A stretch of DNA of 19,315 bases from contig JAITHM010000065.1 in assembly GCA_031279965.1 (NCBI GenBank), forward strand, positions 1 through 19,315, given 5' to 3'. Source of the stretch: Spirochaetaceae bacterium. GTDB lineage: Bacteria > Spirochaetota > Spirochaetia > Treponematales > Breznakiellaceae. Positions 6,709-14,499 of this stretch are shown here, one piece after another; position 1 is the first letter of the stretch, and the number at the start of each line of letters is the position of its first letter. Below the pieces are notes generated by a model. That model was not told where the DNA came from, did no database searches, and saw only the letters and a list, made by a program, of their open reading frames with translations. The translations under genes and the position numbers were made by a program.

Positions 6709-7854
6709 TTAATAATAATGAAAAAGAAAACCTAAATTGATAACAATTGTTTTACGTGCATCAATTGTATTCCCCTGTGTTTTTCCAAAAACAGACAAAT
6801 CAAGCTGGAACGCGGTAAAATTAATGCCAAGTCCGCCTGCCGGATGCCATTCTGCCCACCCGGCACGCAGGCTTATAACTTCAAGAAAACGCAATTCAAA
6901 ACCGGCGGTAAAAAAGAGCAATGGACTTTTTGTATAATCGCGCATCATTAACTCAAGCAGGCCATGATAATCAGTTGTAAGTATAAGATCTGTATTCCAG
7001 CGGTGCATAATAGGAGACTTAAGGCGAAGTGCAAAGCCAAGTGATATATGCGGCTTAATCATCATAACAGTCGAATCATAAATTTCTCTTTCAAAATATT
7101 TGTAGATATTCCGGTATTCAGTTACATATCCCCGTGTAAAAAAATCTTTAAAGTTAAGTCCCACTGAAAAAGTATTGTTTCGCGTCCAGCGTAATCCTGC
7201 ATCAAACCCGCCGCCCAATGTAGCCGTGTAGGGTTTTTCATCCATTTCGGCAAGCGTATGTTTTGCTTCCTGAATAAAAATTTCATGCGGATCATAGGTA
7301 AGACGGTAAAATAATTTGCCGGTAATACCAATATCAAGCGTTTCATCTCCCGATTCCATCAGTCGGTATCCATAACCAATATTATAAACAAATTCTTCCG
7401 AAAACTTTGGCGAGAATACAAAAATGTCGTCCCTGCTCCAAAAAACATTGAAGCGTGTCGCATTAAAAAAACGCCAGCCCCAGCCTTCATGCACTTTACC
7501 AAAACTGAAGGGCCCAAGAAACACTGCATTTGCATCAATACGTTCAGTTATAAGCTTTATAAGTTCAAGCCCGCTTGCCTCACCAAAAAACATGTTATAC
7601 AACGTTTCAATACTGTTTATCTCCAGCGTAATTTCAGAGACTGCCGCGGTTGTTCTTACAGCCGCAAAACCTGCCGGATTAAAAAACGATGCTGAAAAAT
7701 CATCTGGCAGCGCCGCATGAAAGCCACCCATTGCTGCGGCACGGGCATTTGGTATCTCAAAAGACGGCAGATAAGAATCACTTTGTGCATATAACCATCC
7801 TGTGGGAAAAAAGAGAATAGTCAAAGAAAAAAGCGAAAGCAATAATCTGTGCAC
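6709..7854 (-). CDS. UPF0164-family outer-membrane protein (FadL/PorV-like)
   Basis: This is a 381-residue exported protein with the N-terminal mark of the UPF0164 family known from Treponema: after the signal peptide come PNARAAAMGGFHAALPDDFS and then ASFFNPAGFA. Many beta-strand-like segments follow (GYGYRLMESGDETLDIGITG, TFSVGLNFKDFF, HISLGFALRL), and the chain ends in aromatic residues (GFLFHYY), as in outer-membrane barrels. FadL-like transport of hydrophobic molecules has been suggested for the family; here that is inference. I chose the GTG at 7854, preceded by GGTGA, because it gives a normal 24-residue signal peptide cleaved at YAQ-S. A TTG at 7902, 8 bases after the MATE stop, would add 16 residues with charged groups and is the alternative. 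No in-frame ATG exists near the start. Probably cotranscribed with the MATE gene. Confidence 0.8.
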   Translation of the reverse strand: MHRLLLSLFSLTILFFPTGWLYAQSDSYLPSFEIPNARAAAMGGFHAALPDDFSASFFNPAGFAAVRTTAAVSEITLEINSIETLYNMFFGEASGLELIKLITERIDANAVFLGPFSFGKVHEGWGWRFFNATRFNVFWSRDDIFVFSPKFSEEFVYNIGYGYRLMESGDETLDIGITGKLFYRLTYDPHEIFIQEAKHTLAEMDEKPYTATLGGGFDAGLRWTRNNTFSVGLNFKDFFTRGYVTEYRNIYKYFEREIYDSTVMMIKPHISLGFALRLKSPIMHRWNTDLILTTDYHGLLELMMRDYTKSPLLFFTAGFELRFLEVISLRAGWAEWHPAGGLGINFTAFQLDLSVFGKTQGNTIDARKTIVINLGFLFHYY

Positions 7855-7910
7855 AATTTCACCATGTAGCGCCAGTATAGCATGTTCTTTCTTCCAGGAC
7901 AACGCTAGAT

Positions 7911-9281
7911 TTAATGTGCGTCCCGCAATTCAAGCCGACGAATTTTTTTAAAAACAAAGACAAGGCCAATTGAAAGTGGAATAAGCGCTCCGGCAAAAGC
8001 AAGAGGACTTGCAAAGCAGAGCCCAAGGTAACCAAAATATTGAGTCAACACCAAGGCCGCAAAAGTCCGCATAAAAAGTTCTGTAATACCTGATATTGTG
8101 GGAATCATCGCATTGCCTATTCCCTGAATAATCTGGCGGCATGTGTAAAGCAGTGCAAGCAGAACAAAAAAACTGCCCAAAATTTTAAGGTAGGTGTGGG
8201 CAAGTTCAATTGCGCCGGTATTATCTTTAAGGAAAATCGCGGCAATTCTATCACCTGCCAGAATGAAGATTGCCCCCATAAAAATAGTAAATGCCAGAGA
8301 AATCATACCGCCTTGTATGGCGCCGGCGCGAAGCCGTGCGTATTTATGGGCGCCATAATTTTGTGCGGCAAAAGTTGTAAGCGCCTGTCCGTAAGAGTTA
8401 AGCGGCATACCGGCAAACTGATCAATACGCTGGCCGATGTTAAACGCGGCAACAGCCTCGTAACCAAGCCCATTCAGTGAAAACGTTACCGCAACAGCGC
8501 CTATCGCAATGATACTCCACTGGAATCCCACAGGAAGCGCAATTTTAAGATGTGTTATATATTCTGAAGCATCAAGCTTCCAGTCTTCACGCTGAATACA
8601 GAGCACAGGGAGCTTTTTGAGTATTGTTGGTATGCAAAGAAAACCGGCAATAAATTGTGATATTACCGTTGCGATACCTGCGCCTATAACACCGGAATGA
8701 AAGACTAAAATAAGAACATAATCAAGTATAATATTAATTACACAGGCGATTATAAGAAAATAGAGCGGCGTCTTTGAATCACCTACAGCACGCATTACGT
8801 TGGAAAGAAGATTAAAAAGCAGGATTGAAGGCATTCCAAAGAGCAGCATAAGAAAATACAGATATGCCCCTTCAAAAATCTCCGCCGGCGTATTCAACAG
8901 CATTAAAAGGGGGCGTAGAGTGCTGATGCTGATAATCATCAGTACAATAACAACCACCGTGCAAATGACAATTGACGCGGCAAAACTGCGCCGCACCCCT
9001 GCGGCATCAGCCGCGCCAAAGCGCTGTGCGGTAATAATCGATGCGCCTGAAGTTACGCCCATAAGAAAACCCAGCACCAAAAACTGAAGACTGCCCGTAC
9101 TGGTAATTGCTGCAAGCCCTTCAATCCCAATTTCCCGGCTTACAACAAAAGCATCTGCCATGTTATAGAGTTGCTGAAATAAATTCCCGATAACAAGCGG
9201 AATGGCAAAGGCAAGTATTACTAATCCGGGTGTCCCCATTGTAAGATTTTTAGTCACAGCCTCAGCATAACCGAACACCAT
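7911..9281 (-). CDS. MATE-family multidrug/organic cation exporter
   Basis: A 456-residue inner-membrane protein with about twelve hydrophobic segments. The first membrane region has the family wording PLVIGNLFQQLYNMADAFVV, followed by GLAAITSTGSLQFLVLGFLMG and GASIITAQRFGA; the second half repeats the pattern (AFNIGQRIDQFAGMPLNSYGQALTTFAAQN), reflecting the two-bundle MATE fold. Such proteins export cationic drugs or metabolites using Na+ or H+ gradients; the substrate here is unknown. The ATG at 9281 is preceded by GGAAAGA, rather close to the start. A GTG nine codons in (VTKNLTMGTP) would give a start more like other family members. The gene lies 66 bases after the pseudouridine synthase gene and immediately before the UPF0164 gene. 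Confidence 0.92.
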   Translation of the reverse strand: MVFGYAEAVTKNLTMGTPGLVILAFAIPLVIGNLFQQLYNMADAFVVSREIGIEGLAAITSTGSLQFLVLGFLMGVTSGASIITAQRFGAADAAGVRRSFAASIVICTVVVIVLMIISISTLRPLLMLLNTPAEIFEGAYLYFLMLLFGMPSILLFNLLSNVMRAVGDSKTPLYFLIIACVINIILDYVLILVFHSGVIGAGIATVISQFIAGFLCIPTILKKLPVLCIQREDWKLDASEYITHLKIALPVGFQWSIIAIGAVAVTFSLNGLGYEAVAAFNIGQRIDQFAGMPLNSYGQALTTFAAQNYGAHKYARLRAGAIQGGMISLAFTIFMGAIFILAGDRIAAIFLKDNTGAIELAHTYLKILGSFFVLLALLYTCRQIIQGIGNAMIPTISGITELFMRTFAALVLTQYFGYLGLCFASPLAFAGALIPLSIGLVFVFKKIRRLELRDAH

Positions 9282-9347
9282 TCTTTCCGCTATCCACTCT
9301 GGCGGTACGCCGGCAATTCAAATTTTGGAAATGGGCTGTCCGCCGTA

Positions 9348-10088
9348 TCACTGACAGTGCGGCTGAATTCCAGAGCATTTTTCGATCTGATATATGAACG
9401 CCGCCATGTCTTTAGGAGGCGGGGCAGTAAGTCCCTGTGGATAAGCGGGCAGTACAAGGCTCTGGGCGTGCAGGCCAAGCCGTCCAAGAAGAGGCCGCTC
9501 CGTAGACTGATCACCACGCCAGGCTTTTTTGAATGATGAAAGATAAACCGGGCGGCTTGTGCCGTAGAGCTCATCGCAGACAATAGGATGACCAAGACGC
9601 GCCAAATGAACACGAATTTGATGCTGCCGTCCCGTTTCTGGCCATGCGGTAAGCACACTGTAATTTCCCGCGGCGGCAAGAAACTTGAATCGGGTTCGCG
9701 CCTTCTTTCCCCGGAATTTTTCAACAATCGTTTCGTGACGTTTGGTTGCGTCGCTCAAAAGCGGAAGATCACAGCAGGTTTCCTGCCATGCCGGCCGCCC
9801 GTGGACAATGGCAAGATAGCGTTTTTCAACCTCGCGCCGTTCAAATGCAAGAGAAAGTGTCCGGTGCATGGCAGCGGTTTTCGCAAAAACAACAAGACCA
9901 GAGCTGCCATTATCAATGCGATGGACAACAAATAAGCGTTCAAGTCCCAGTTCTGCCGCCAATAAGGTATCAAGCCGTTCTTTAGTGGGCGACCAACGAT
10001 CACCAGTTATTGAAATGCCACTTGCCTTATTCACGGCGACGATATTTTCGTCATGGGCAATTATTGTCCAAAAAAGCTGCTTCTTCAT
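9348..10088 (-). CDS. RluA-family RNA pseudouridine synthase
   Basis: A 246-residue enzyme that should convert specific uridines in rRNA or tRNA to pseudouridine in the cytoplasm. The catalytic motif is VVHRIDNGSSGLVVFAK with Asp59; most relatives have HRLD and TSG, so Ile and the first Ser are mild substitutions. Other family segments are VNKASGISI near the N-terminus, EKRYLAIVHG, and GRQHQIRVHLARLGHPIVCD followed by ELYG. There is no N-terminal S4 RNA-binding domain, as in RluA/TruC-like members, so the target site cannot be inferred. The start overlaps the aroDE stop as ATGA (10085-10088), implying coupled translation. Loss of the S4 domain is normal for this subgroup and not a truncation. 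Confidence 0.88.
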   Translation of the reverse strand: MKKQLFWTIIAHDENIVAVNKASGISITGDRWSPTKERLDTLLAAELGLERLFVVHRIDNGSSGLVVFAKTAAMHRTLSLAFERREVEKRYLAIVHGRPAWQETCCDLPLLSDATKRHETIVEKFRGKKARTRFKFLAAAGNYSVLTAWPETGRQHQIRVHLARLGHPIVCDELYGTSRPVYLSSFKKAWRGDQSTERPLLGRLGLHAQSLVLPAYPQGLTAPPPKDMAAFIYQIEKCSGIQPHCQ

Positions 10089-11587
10089 GGTTTAGGCTGA
10101 ATTTCAGGATATTTGCGCCCGAAAAAATGTTCAAACTGATATTTTGCCTGTCGGATAAGCATGTCGTAGCCGTTAATTACCGTGCATCCGGCATCAAGCG
10201 CCCGCGAAAGAAACGCAGTATGCTCAGGTTTGTAAATAATGTCCATAACCACTTCTTTGCCGGTAAAGTCATAGTTTGGCAGCGGGTCGGCGTAAATATC
10301 CGGTTCCATTCCCACTGAAGTTGTTTGTACAATAATATTCGAGAATTTTTTTATTCGCCGGAGGCTGTCTCTATCATCCAGTAAACCGTATTCAAAATGA
10401 TATTTTTCCGCAAGTTGACGGGCACGATAAAGGTTTCTATTAAGCAGTAACACCTTTCCTCCCAGCCGGGCGATCTCCGCAAGAATAGCCCGTGCCGCAC
10501 CACCCGCCCCGATAACTGTTACCTTCATTCGTTTGAAATCTTTCCTATTCGTTGTGGCAAGAAACGAGCCGGAAAACCCTGATGCATCGGTGTTCCATCC
10601 GCGCCAACCGTTATCGGTACGAATAATCGTATTGCATGCGCCTATCATAGCAACCTGAGTATCTGCAGACGTAAGATAGGAAATAACAGCTTCTTTGTGG
10701 GGCACGGTAATTGATGCGCCACATAATTCAATTTCATCAGCAAACCGCATAAATTCGTCAATTGTCTCTGATGGGAAACGCACATATACCGCATTGATTT
10801 CTTCACGGGCTACTACTTCGTTATGGAACTGAGGACTTAATGTTGTAACAAGCGGATAACCTGTAATACCGTAAACAGCCGTAGCGGCGTTCATTTTGCG
10901 GAAACGGTAACGTTCAGAAAGTTCTATTGGATCAATATGTCCCGGTGCGCCGCTTGGCACATTGTCCTCTGCTTGAGCAGAGGTATAGGTCAGGTAGCCG
11001 CCGTATTTTGCCGCAAGGATTCGTGTGCACTGCCCGCAGTCGCCCATCGCAAGGATTATTGTATCGCGGCCTCGCAGAGTTTTCGCAACACTCACCACAC
11101 GCCGCACATCATCCAGCGAATGTGGTGTTACAGCAGCCTTTGCAATCTCGTCGCCAACACGAAAAAGCGAACGTAAATGTGATTCCAGATTAGGGTCAGT
11201 ACAGTGAAGATTATGAAAGGAACGGATGATGCGGGTACCAAAGGCACGGACAACTTCTTCCAAACTGGGAATATCAAGGTCTTCTTCAAGATCAACATAG
11301 GCAAAGTTCTGGCGGTGATCGAGTTTGGCAAAGGCAAGCCCTCGTGAAATCAGCAAAATGCGCGCAGCTTCACCCTGAATAAAGCACCCGCCGTCAATTT
11401 TACGGCGAACAGTAAGGATTACCGGCAATCCGGCAAGTTCTGGGAAACGCCGGATATATTCGTATTCTTTATCTTCAAGGCAGTCAACACGGAGCTCGGC
11501 AATATCAATATACGTGCGATATTTATCAATCAATGCAAGATCTTGGGCAATTGTTTTTCCCGTCAGACAAAGGCATATTTTGGTCAT
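10085..11587 (-). CDS. aroDE: Bifunctional 3-dehydroquinate dehydratase / shikimate dehydrogenase
   Basis: A 500-residue fusion catalysing steps 3 and 4 of the shikimate pathway: 3-dehydroquinate to 3-dehydroshikimate to shikimate. Residues 1-~225 are a type I AroD: ELRVD at 31-35, His125 in SFHN (His143 of the enteric enzyme) and the Schiff-base Lys150 in DEIAKAAVTP, ending with GAPGHI. Residues ~237-500 are AroE: YGITGYPLVTTLSPQFHN, the catalytic Lys298 in SITVPHKEAV, Asp334 in NTDASGF, the NADPH loop IGAGGAARAI (359-368), an NRN binding turn, and GYDMLIRQAKYQF at the end. The order AroD-AroE is the same as in plants and chlamydiae. The ATG at 11587 has AAGG 7 bases upstream. It lies 9 bases after the small secreted-protein gene and overlaps the pseudouridine synthase gene by 4 bases. 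Confidence 0.95.
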   Translation of the reverse strand: MTKICLCLTGKTIAQDLALIDKYRTYIDIAELRVDCLEDKEYEYIRRFPELAGLPVILTVRRKIDGGCFIQGEAARILLISRGLAFAKLDHRQNFAYVDLEEDLDIPSLEEVVRAFGTRIIRSFHNLHCTDPNLESHLRSLFRVGDEIAKAAVTPHSLDDVRRVVSVAKTLRGRDTIILAMGDCGQCTRILAAKYGGYLTYTSAQAEDNVPSGAPGHIDPIELSERYRFRKMNAATAVYGITGYPLVTTLSPQFHNEVVAREEINAVYVRFPSETIDEFMRFADEIELCGASITVPHKEAVISYLTSADTQVAMIGACNTIIRTDNGWRGWNTDASGFSGSFLATTNRKDFKRMKVTVIGAGGAARAILAEIARLGGKVLLLNRNLYRARQLAEKYHFEYGLLDDRDSLRRIKKFSNIIVQTTSVGMEPDIYADPLPNYDFTGKEVVMDIIYKPEHTAFLSRALDAGCTVINGYDMLIRQAKYQFEHFFGRKYPEIQPKP

Positions 11588-11596
11588 AACCTTACC

Positions 11597-12058
11597 TTAA
11601 AAGTCAGGGCGATAAAGATAAATTGCCGCGACTTTTCCCCGTTCAATTTCATAACGATAGTTTACACGCCAGGAACGGTTGAGTACTGGAGCGATAACGT
11701 GTGAACCTTTATCTTCTATTGCAGTTCCATGAACAAGACTTATCGCCATTTTTGCATCGCCAATACGAATACCATTTGCTGATTTAATGCTAATTTGCCA
11801 TACACTGTCTTTGAATATATAAAAATCAACTCCGGTATATTCAAAAACAACATCATCCTGCCATTCAACATCACCACGCAGCGGATAAACTGCCGACGGC
11901 GGCCCAAAACGCACAATCACATCACGCACGGTAATACCGATAAGCGAAACAAGATCATTAACAGTACTGATTGCTTCATAGTGCCGCACCTGTTCTTGAG
12001 CATATATGGGAGCACAAAGGCACATGAGCAGTATGCAGCAACGTCTTAAAAAAATCAT
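11597..12058 (-). CDS. Small secreted protein of unknown function
   Basis: The 153-residue protein begins with a signal peptide (two Arg, then CCILLMCLCAPIYAQ) likely cleaved at YAQ-E, so the mature part is periplasmic or exported. There is no clear lipobox. I do not recognise the family. Two halves of the mature protein look related: each opens with Gly-hydrophobic-x-x-x-Asp (GITVRDVIVRFG near residue 41; GIRIGDAKMAISLVHG near 97) and ends in beta-strands (VDFYIFKDSVWQISI; YRYEIERGKVAAIYLY). This is reminiscent of a duplicated BamE/SmpA-like fold, but that is a guess. The start overlaps the TAXI receptor stop as ATGA, and aroDE follows after 9 bases, so it is translated as part of that operon. 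Confidence 0.7.
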   Translation of the reverse strand: MIFLRRCCILLMCLCAPIYAQEQVRHYEAISTVNDLVSLIGITVRDVIVRFGPPSAVYPLRGDVEWQDDVVFEYTGVDFYIFKDSVWQISIKSANGIRIGDAKMAISLVHGTAIEDKGSHVIAPVLNRSWRVNYRYEIERGKVAAIYLYRPDF

Positions 12059-13029
12059 TTGAGAATACCTTCTTCGCGGTAATACCGTAATGCGCCTTTG
12101 TGAAACGGAATGGGAATACCAGAAACAGCCGACCTAAGACTAAGCTCTGCTGCTTTGGGATGAGCGGCGTGATTTGTCGTATTTTCAAAAAGAAGCTTTG
12201 TAAGATCATACACATCATCTTCACTTAGTTTTGTACTTGCAATTAATGTTGCCCGCACGGCAACGGTCATAACATCATCTGTCATACCCTGATACGTCCC
12301 TGCGGGTATCCTCTGCGCTACGTAATAAGGATAGTTTGATATAAGAAAGCGCGTCCGTGCATCGCCAATGGGCAGAATATTCAGCGGAATACGAGCTGCA
12401 AGTTCTGCAATGGCGGGAGTCGGTGTGCCGGCCATACAGAAAAACGCATCGATGCTGCCATCCTGAAAGGCCTGTGCGGAATCGCCAAAACTCAGATTGA
12501 CTTCTGTAATATCGGCAAAATTCATGCCAAATACTTCGAATATCTGGGCGGCGTTAAGCATCGTTCCACTTCCATTCTCGCCGGTTGAAACACGTTTGCC
12601 TTTAAGCGCGGAGATGCTTGTTATCCCTTCTTCCGCAATAACCTGGCATGCCTCGCCGTAAAGTCCGGCAATCGCGGCAAAATCTTTTTGCGGGCCTGCA
12701 CCGGCGAAAAGGTTTGTTCCACTGTAAGCATAGGTCATAACATCATTTTGCACAAAGGCAAGCTCGGCGGCGCCTTTATGGATAAGAGCAATGTTGGCTA
12801 CTGATGCGGCCGTAGGAACAACAGTAACAGGCAGTCCAAGCTGTTCCTGCACTATTTTACCCAGCGCAAGGCCGTAGGCATAATATGTTCCTGTTGTTCC
12901 GCCAGTTGCGATTCTGAGCGTGCTTACCTGCCCGGGAGCTTTTTCACACCCGAAATATGCAAGAGCGCACCCCATCACACTTAATATGGCAATTTTACCC
13001 CATAAATTATTCACGCTATCTGTATACAC
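12055..13029 (-). CDS. TAXI-family TRAP transporter solute receptor (lipoprotein)
   Basis: A 324-residue extracytoplasmic receptor of the TAXI type (TRAP-associated extracytoplasmic immunogenic). The mature sequence opens with LRIATGGTTGTYYAYGLALG and continues with AASVANIALIHKGAAELAFV and QNDVMTYAYSG, the characteristic ligand-domain wording; GKRVSTGENGSGT and SFGDSAQAFQDGSIDAFFC match the second lobe. The N-terminus is hydrophobic with Cys28 in AYFGC, a loose lipobox of spirochaetal style. Relatives bind carboxylates such as glutamate or 2-oxoglutarate; the ligand here is not predictable. No TRAP membrane gene is in this window. The start is a GTG at 13029 with no good ribosome site; a second GTG at 13014 is possible. 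It heads the aroDE operon. Confidence 0.85.
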   Translation of the reverse strand: MYTDSVNNLWGKIAILSVMGCALAYFGCEKAPGQVSTLRIATGGTTGTYYAYGLALGKIVQEQLGLPVTVVPTAASVANIALIHKGAAELAFVQNDVMTYAYSGTNLFAGAGPQKDFAAIAGLYGEACQVIAEEGITSISALKGKRVSTGENGSGTMLNAAQIFEVFGMNFADITEVNLSFGDSAQAFQDGSIDAFFCMAGTPTPAIAELAARIPLNILPIGDARTRFLISNYPYYVAQRIPAGTYQGMTDDVMTVAVRATLIASTKLSEDDVYDLTKLLFENTTNHAAHPKAAELSLRSAVSGIPIPFHKGALRYYREEGILK

Positions 13030-13104
13030 TCAATTTTTGAAAAAGTCCACCAGGGACTCAAAGATCCTCTACTCATATTTTCTCTCTTTACTTATAGTGT
13101 TTTT
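13030..13104. promoter_or_regulatory. Divergent intergenic region between the TAXI receptor and sugar kinase genes
   Basis: These 75 bases must carry the promoters of both divergent genes. They contain an inverted repeat AGTCC (13044-13048) / GGACT (13054-13058) with a 5-base spacer, flanked by TTTGA and CAAA. A TATAGT at 13093-13098 sits only 6 bases before the kinase ATG and lacks a matching -35. On the minus strand TTGAGT-17-AAAAAT is a weak candidate. The inverted repeat could be an operator, but it is short. Confidence 0.3.
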
Positions 13105-14346
13105 ATGCGAAAGGTTGTTCTCTGTGCTGATATTGGCACTTCATCACTTAAAGCAGCATTTATTGATATTGAAAGGGAACGAAATGGTTCGCGGCTTATT
13201 GCGCTTGTTCGTGTAATGTATGCGGCGCAGGCTGAATTCATCAGCGGCGTTCAGCCGGCACAGGATCTTTCACCCTCTGCGTGGGAGTGCGCGTTTCAGA
13301 AGGCTGTGACCGGACTTTACCGGCAAAAACCAGAAATAACAATTGCCGCACTTTGTATTTCTGGAAATGGCCCGACTCTCGTGCCGGTAGCGAAAGACGG
13401 CACGGCGCTTACAACGCTTCACTGGTACGGAAAAGTTAAGTCGGATGCGGCGCTTACTTCATTTTTTTTGCCCCACGTACTCTGGTATCAGGAAAAACAT
13501 CCTGAGCTTTTTGAAAAAACCGCGCGGATTTTTTCATGCCAGGAATGGCTTTCGTTCCGCCTGGGTGCTGAACCGGTAACTGTACTTCCAACAAAGGACT
13601 ATACACCGTATTACTGGGATGCGGCGCAGCTTGAACACAGCGGCCTCGACAATGCATTGTTTCCGCCGCTTGTTTTGATGGGGACGCTCTGTGGTGTGGT
13701 TTCAAAATCAGCTTCGGCGCGATTTGGTATTCCAGCAAACATTCCCATTGTTACAGGCGGGCCTGATTTTATTATGGCGCTTCTTGGGTCAGGCACGGTG
13801 GAACCTTACCGGGTCTGCGACCGCGCCGGCAGTTCGGAGGGCATTAACGTCTGCATTGAAGCATCACGTAAAGATAAGTTTTGTGCGCATCAGGGGGCGT
13901 TGCGTATTCTTCCCCATGCACTGGAAGGGTACTGGAATGTGGGCGCCGTCATACCGGAATCAGGGAGCATTTTTGAGCGCTGGCGGGCGGAAAATGGCTG
14001 CCTTGGTGATAATTATGACGAGCTTCTTACCAGAATACTCTCTGCGGATGCCCCGCCGCATCCGACAATCCATCGTATGATAACACAAATTCTTGATGCA
14101 CTTGCCCTGTTAAAAACGGCTGGATTGCCTGTTACCACCATGTGTCTTTCCGGCGGCCAGGCAAAAAGCCTGCGCTGGAACAACTACAAAGCACAGGCTA
14201 CAGGCTGTGTATTGCTTGCCCCCGAAATACTTGACTGTGAGCTGTGCGGAGATGCCGCAGTAACGATGACGGCGCTTGGCGATGCAGCAACCACGCGGGA
14301 AGCTTCTGAACTTCTCGTGCATATCAAAAACCGTTTCTCTCCATAA
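13105..14346 (+). CDS. FGGY-family carbohydrate kinase
   Basis: A 413-residue ATP-dependent sugar kinase related to xylulokinase and gluconokinase. The first phosphate motif CADIGTSSLKAAF contains Asp9; the catalytic base region is VTGGPDFIMALLGSGT with Asp221; the ATP-binding part of the second domain shows MCLSGGQAKSLRWN. The spacing fits the two-domain actin-like fold, but the protein is shorter than the usual ~490-520 residues, with the reduction mainly in domain II. The sugar cannot be named: conserved substrate residues of known xylulokinases are not evident. The gene stands alone on the plus strand, with no sugar transporter or isomerase beside it. The ATG at 13105 has no visible Shine-Dalgarno sequence. 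It is convergent with the NTPase gene. Confidence 0.85.
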   Translation: MRKVVLCADIGTSSLKAAFIDIERERNGSRLIALVRVMYAAQAEFISGVQPAQDLSPSAWECAFQKAVTGLYRQKPEITIAALCISGNGPTLVPVAKDGTALTTLHWYGKVKSDAALTSFFLPHVLWYQEKHPELFEKTARIFSCQEWLSFRLGAEPVTVLPTKDYTPYYWDAAQLEHSGLDNALFPPLVLMGTLCGVVSKSASARFGIPANIPIVTGGPDFIMALLGSGTVEPYRVCDRAGSSEGINVCIEASRKDKFCAHQGALRILPHALEGYWNVGAVIPESGSIFERWRAENGCLGDNYDELLTRILSADAPPHPTIHRMITQILDALALLKTAGLPVTTMCLSGGQAKSLRWNNYKAQATGCVLLAPEILDCELCGDAAVTMTALGDAATTREASELLVHIKNRFSP

Positions 14347-14411
14347 AAAACAAAAGTTTACCGTAGAGCCTGAACCTGTTTCGAAATCCCCTAAAGGTTA
14401 TTTTTCTAACA

Positions 14412-14429
14412 CCGATAAAATAATATCGG
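14412..14429. repeat. Short perfect hairpin between convergent genes
   Basis: CCGATA (14412-14417) and TATCGG (14424-14429) form a perfect 6-base inverted repeat around AAATAA. It lies in the 153-base gap between the convergent kinase and NTPase genes. No T-run directly follows on either strand, so a terminator role is only possible. Confidence 0.4.
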
Positions 14430-14431
14430 GC

Positions 14432-14481
14432 ACCGCACCCTTTTATGCGGCTGACCCTTCAGTATATTATAGCGGTGCGGT
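14432..14481. repeat. 8-base GC-rich inverted repeat between convergent genes
   Basis: ACCGCACC (14432-14439) and GGTGCGGT (14474-14481) are exact reverse complements separated by 34 bases. The position between two convergent 3' ends suggests a bidirectional transcript end. The loop is long and no poly-T follows closely. The remaining part of the gap, 14347-14411, holds only a weak AACCT/AGGTT pair followed by ATTTTT near 14380-14406. Confidence 0.4.
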
Positions 14482-14499
14482 TAACATCCAGACGCATCG

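Noticed and set aside
9290..9727. Minus-strand open frame of 145 codons across the pseudouridine synthase gene
   Set aside because: It overlaps the clear RluA-family gene on the same strand in another frame and has no family resemblance.
14466..14471. Perfect TATAAT on the minus strand between the convergent genes
   Set aside because: No -35-like sequence lies 16-18 bases upstream and no gene or RNA follows on that strand.
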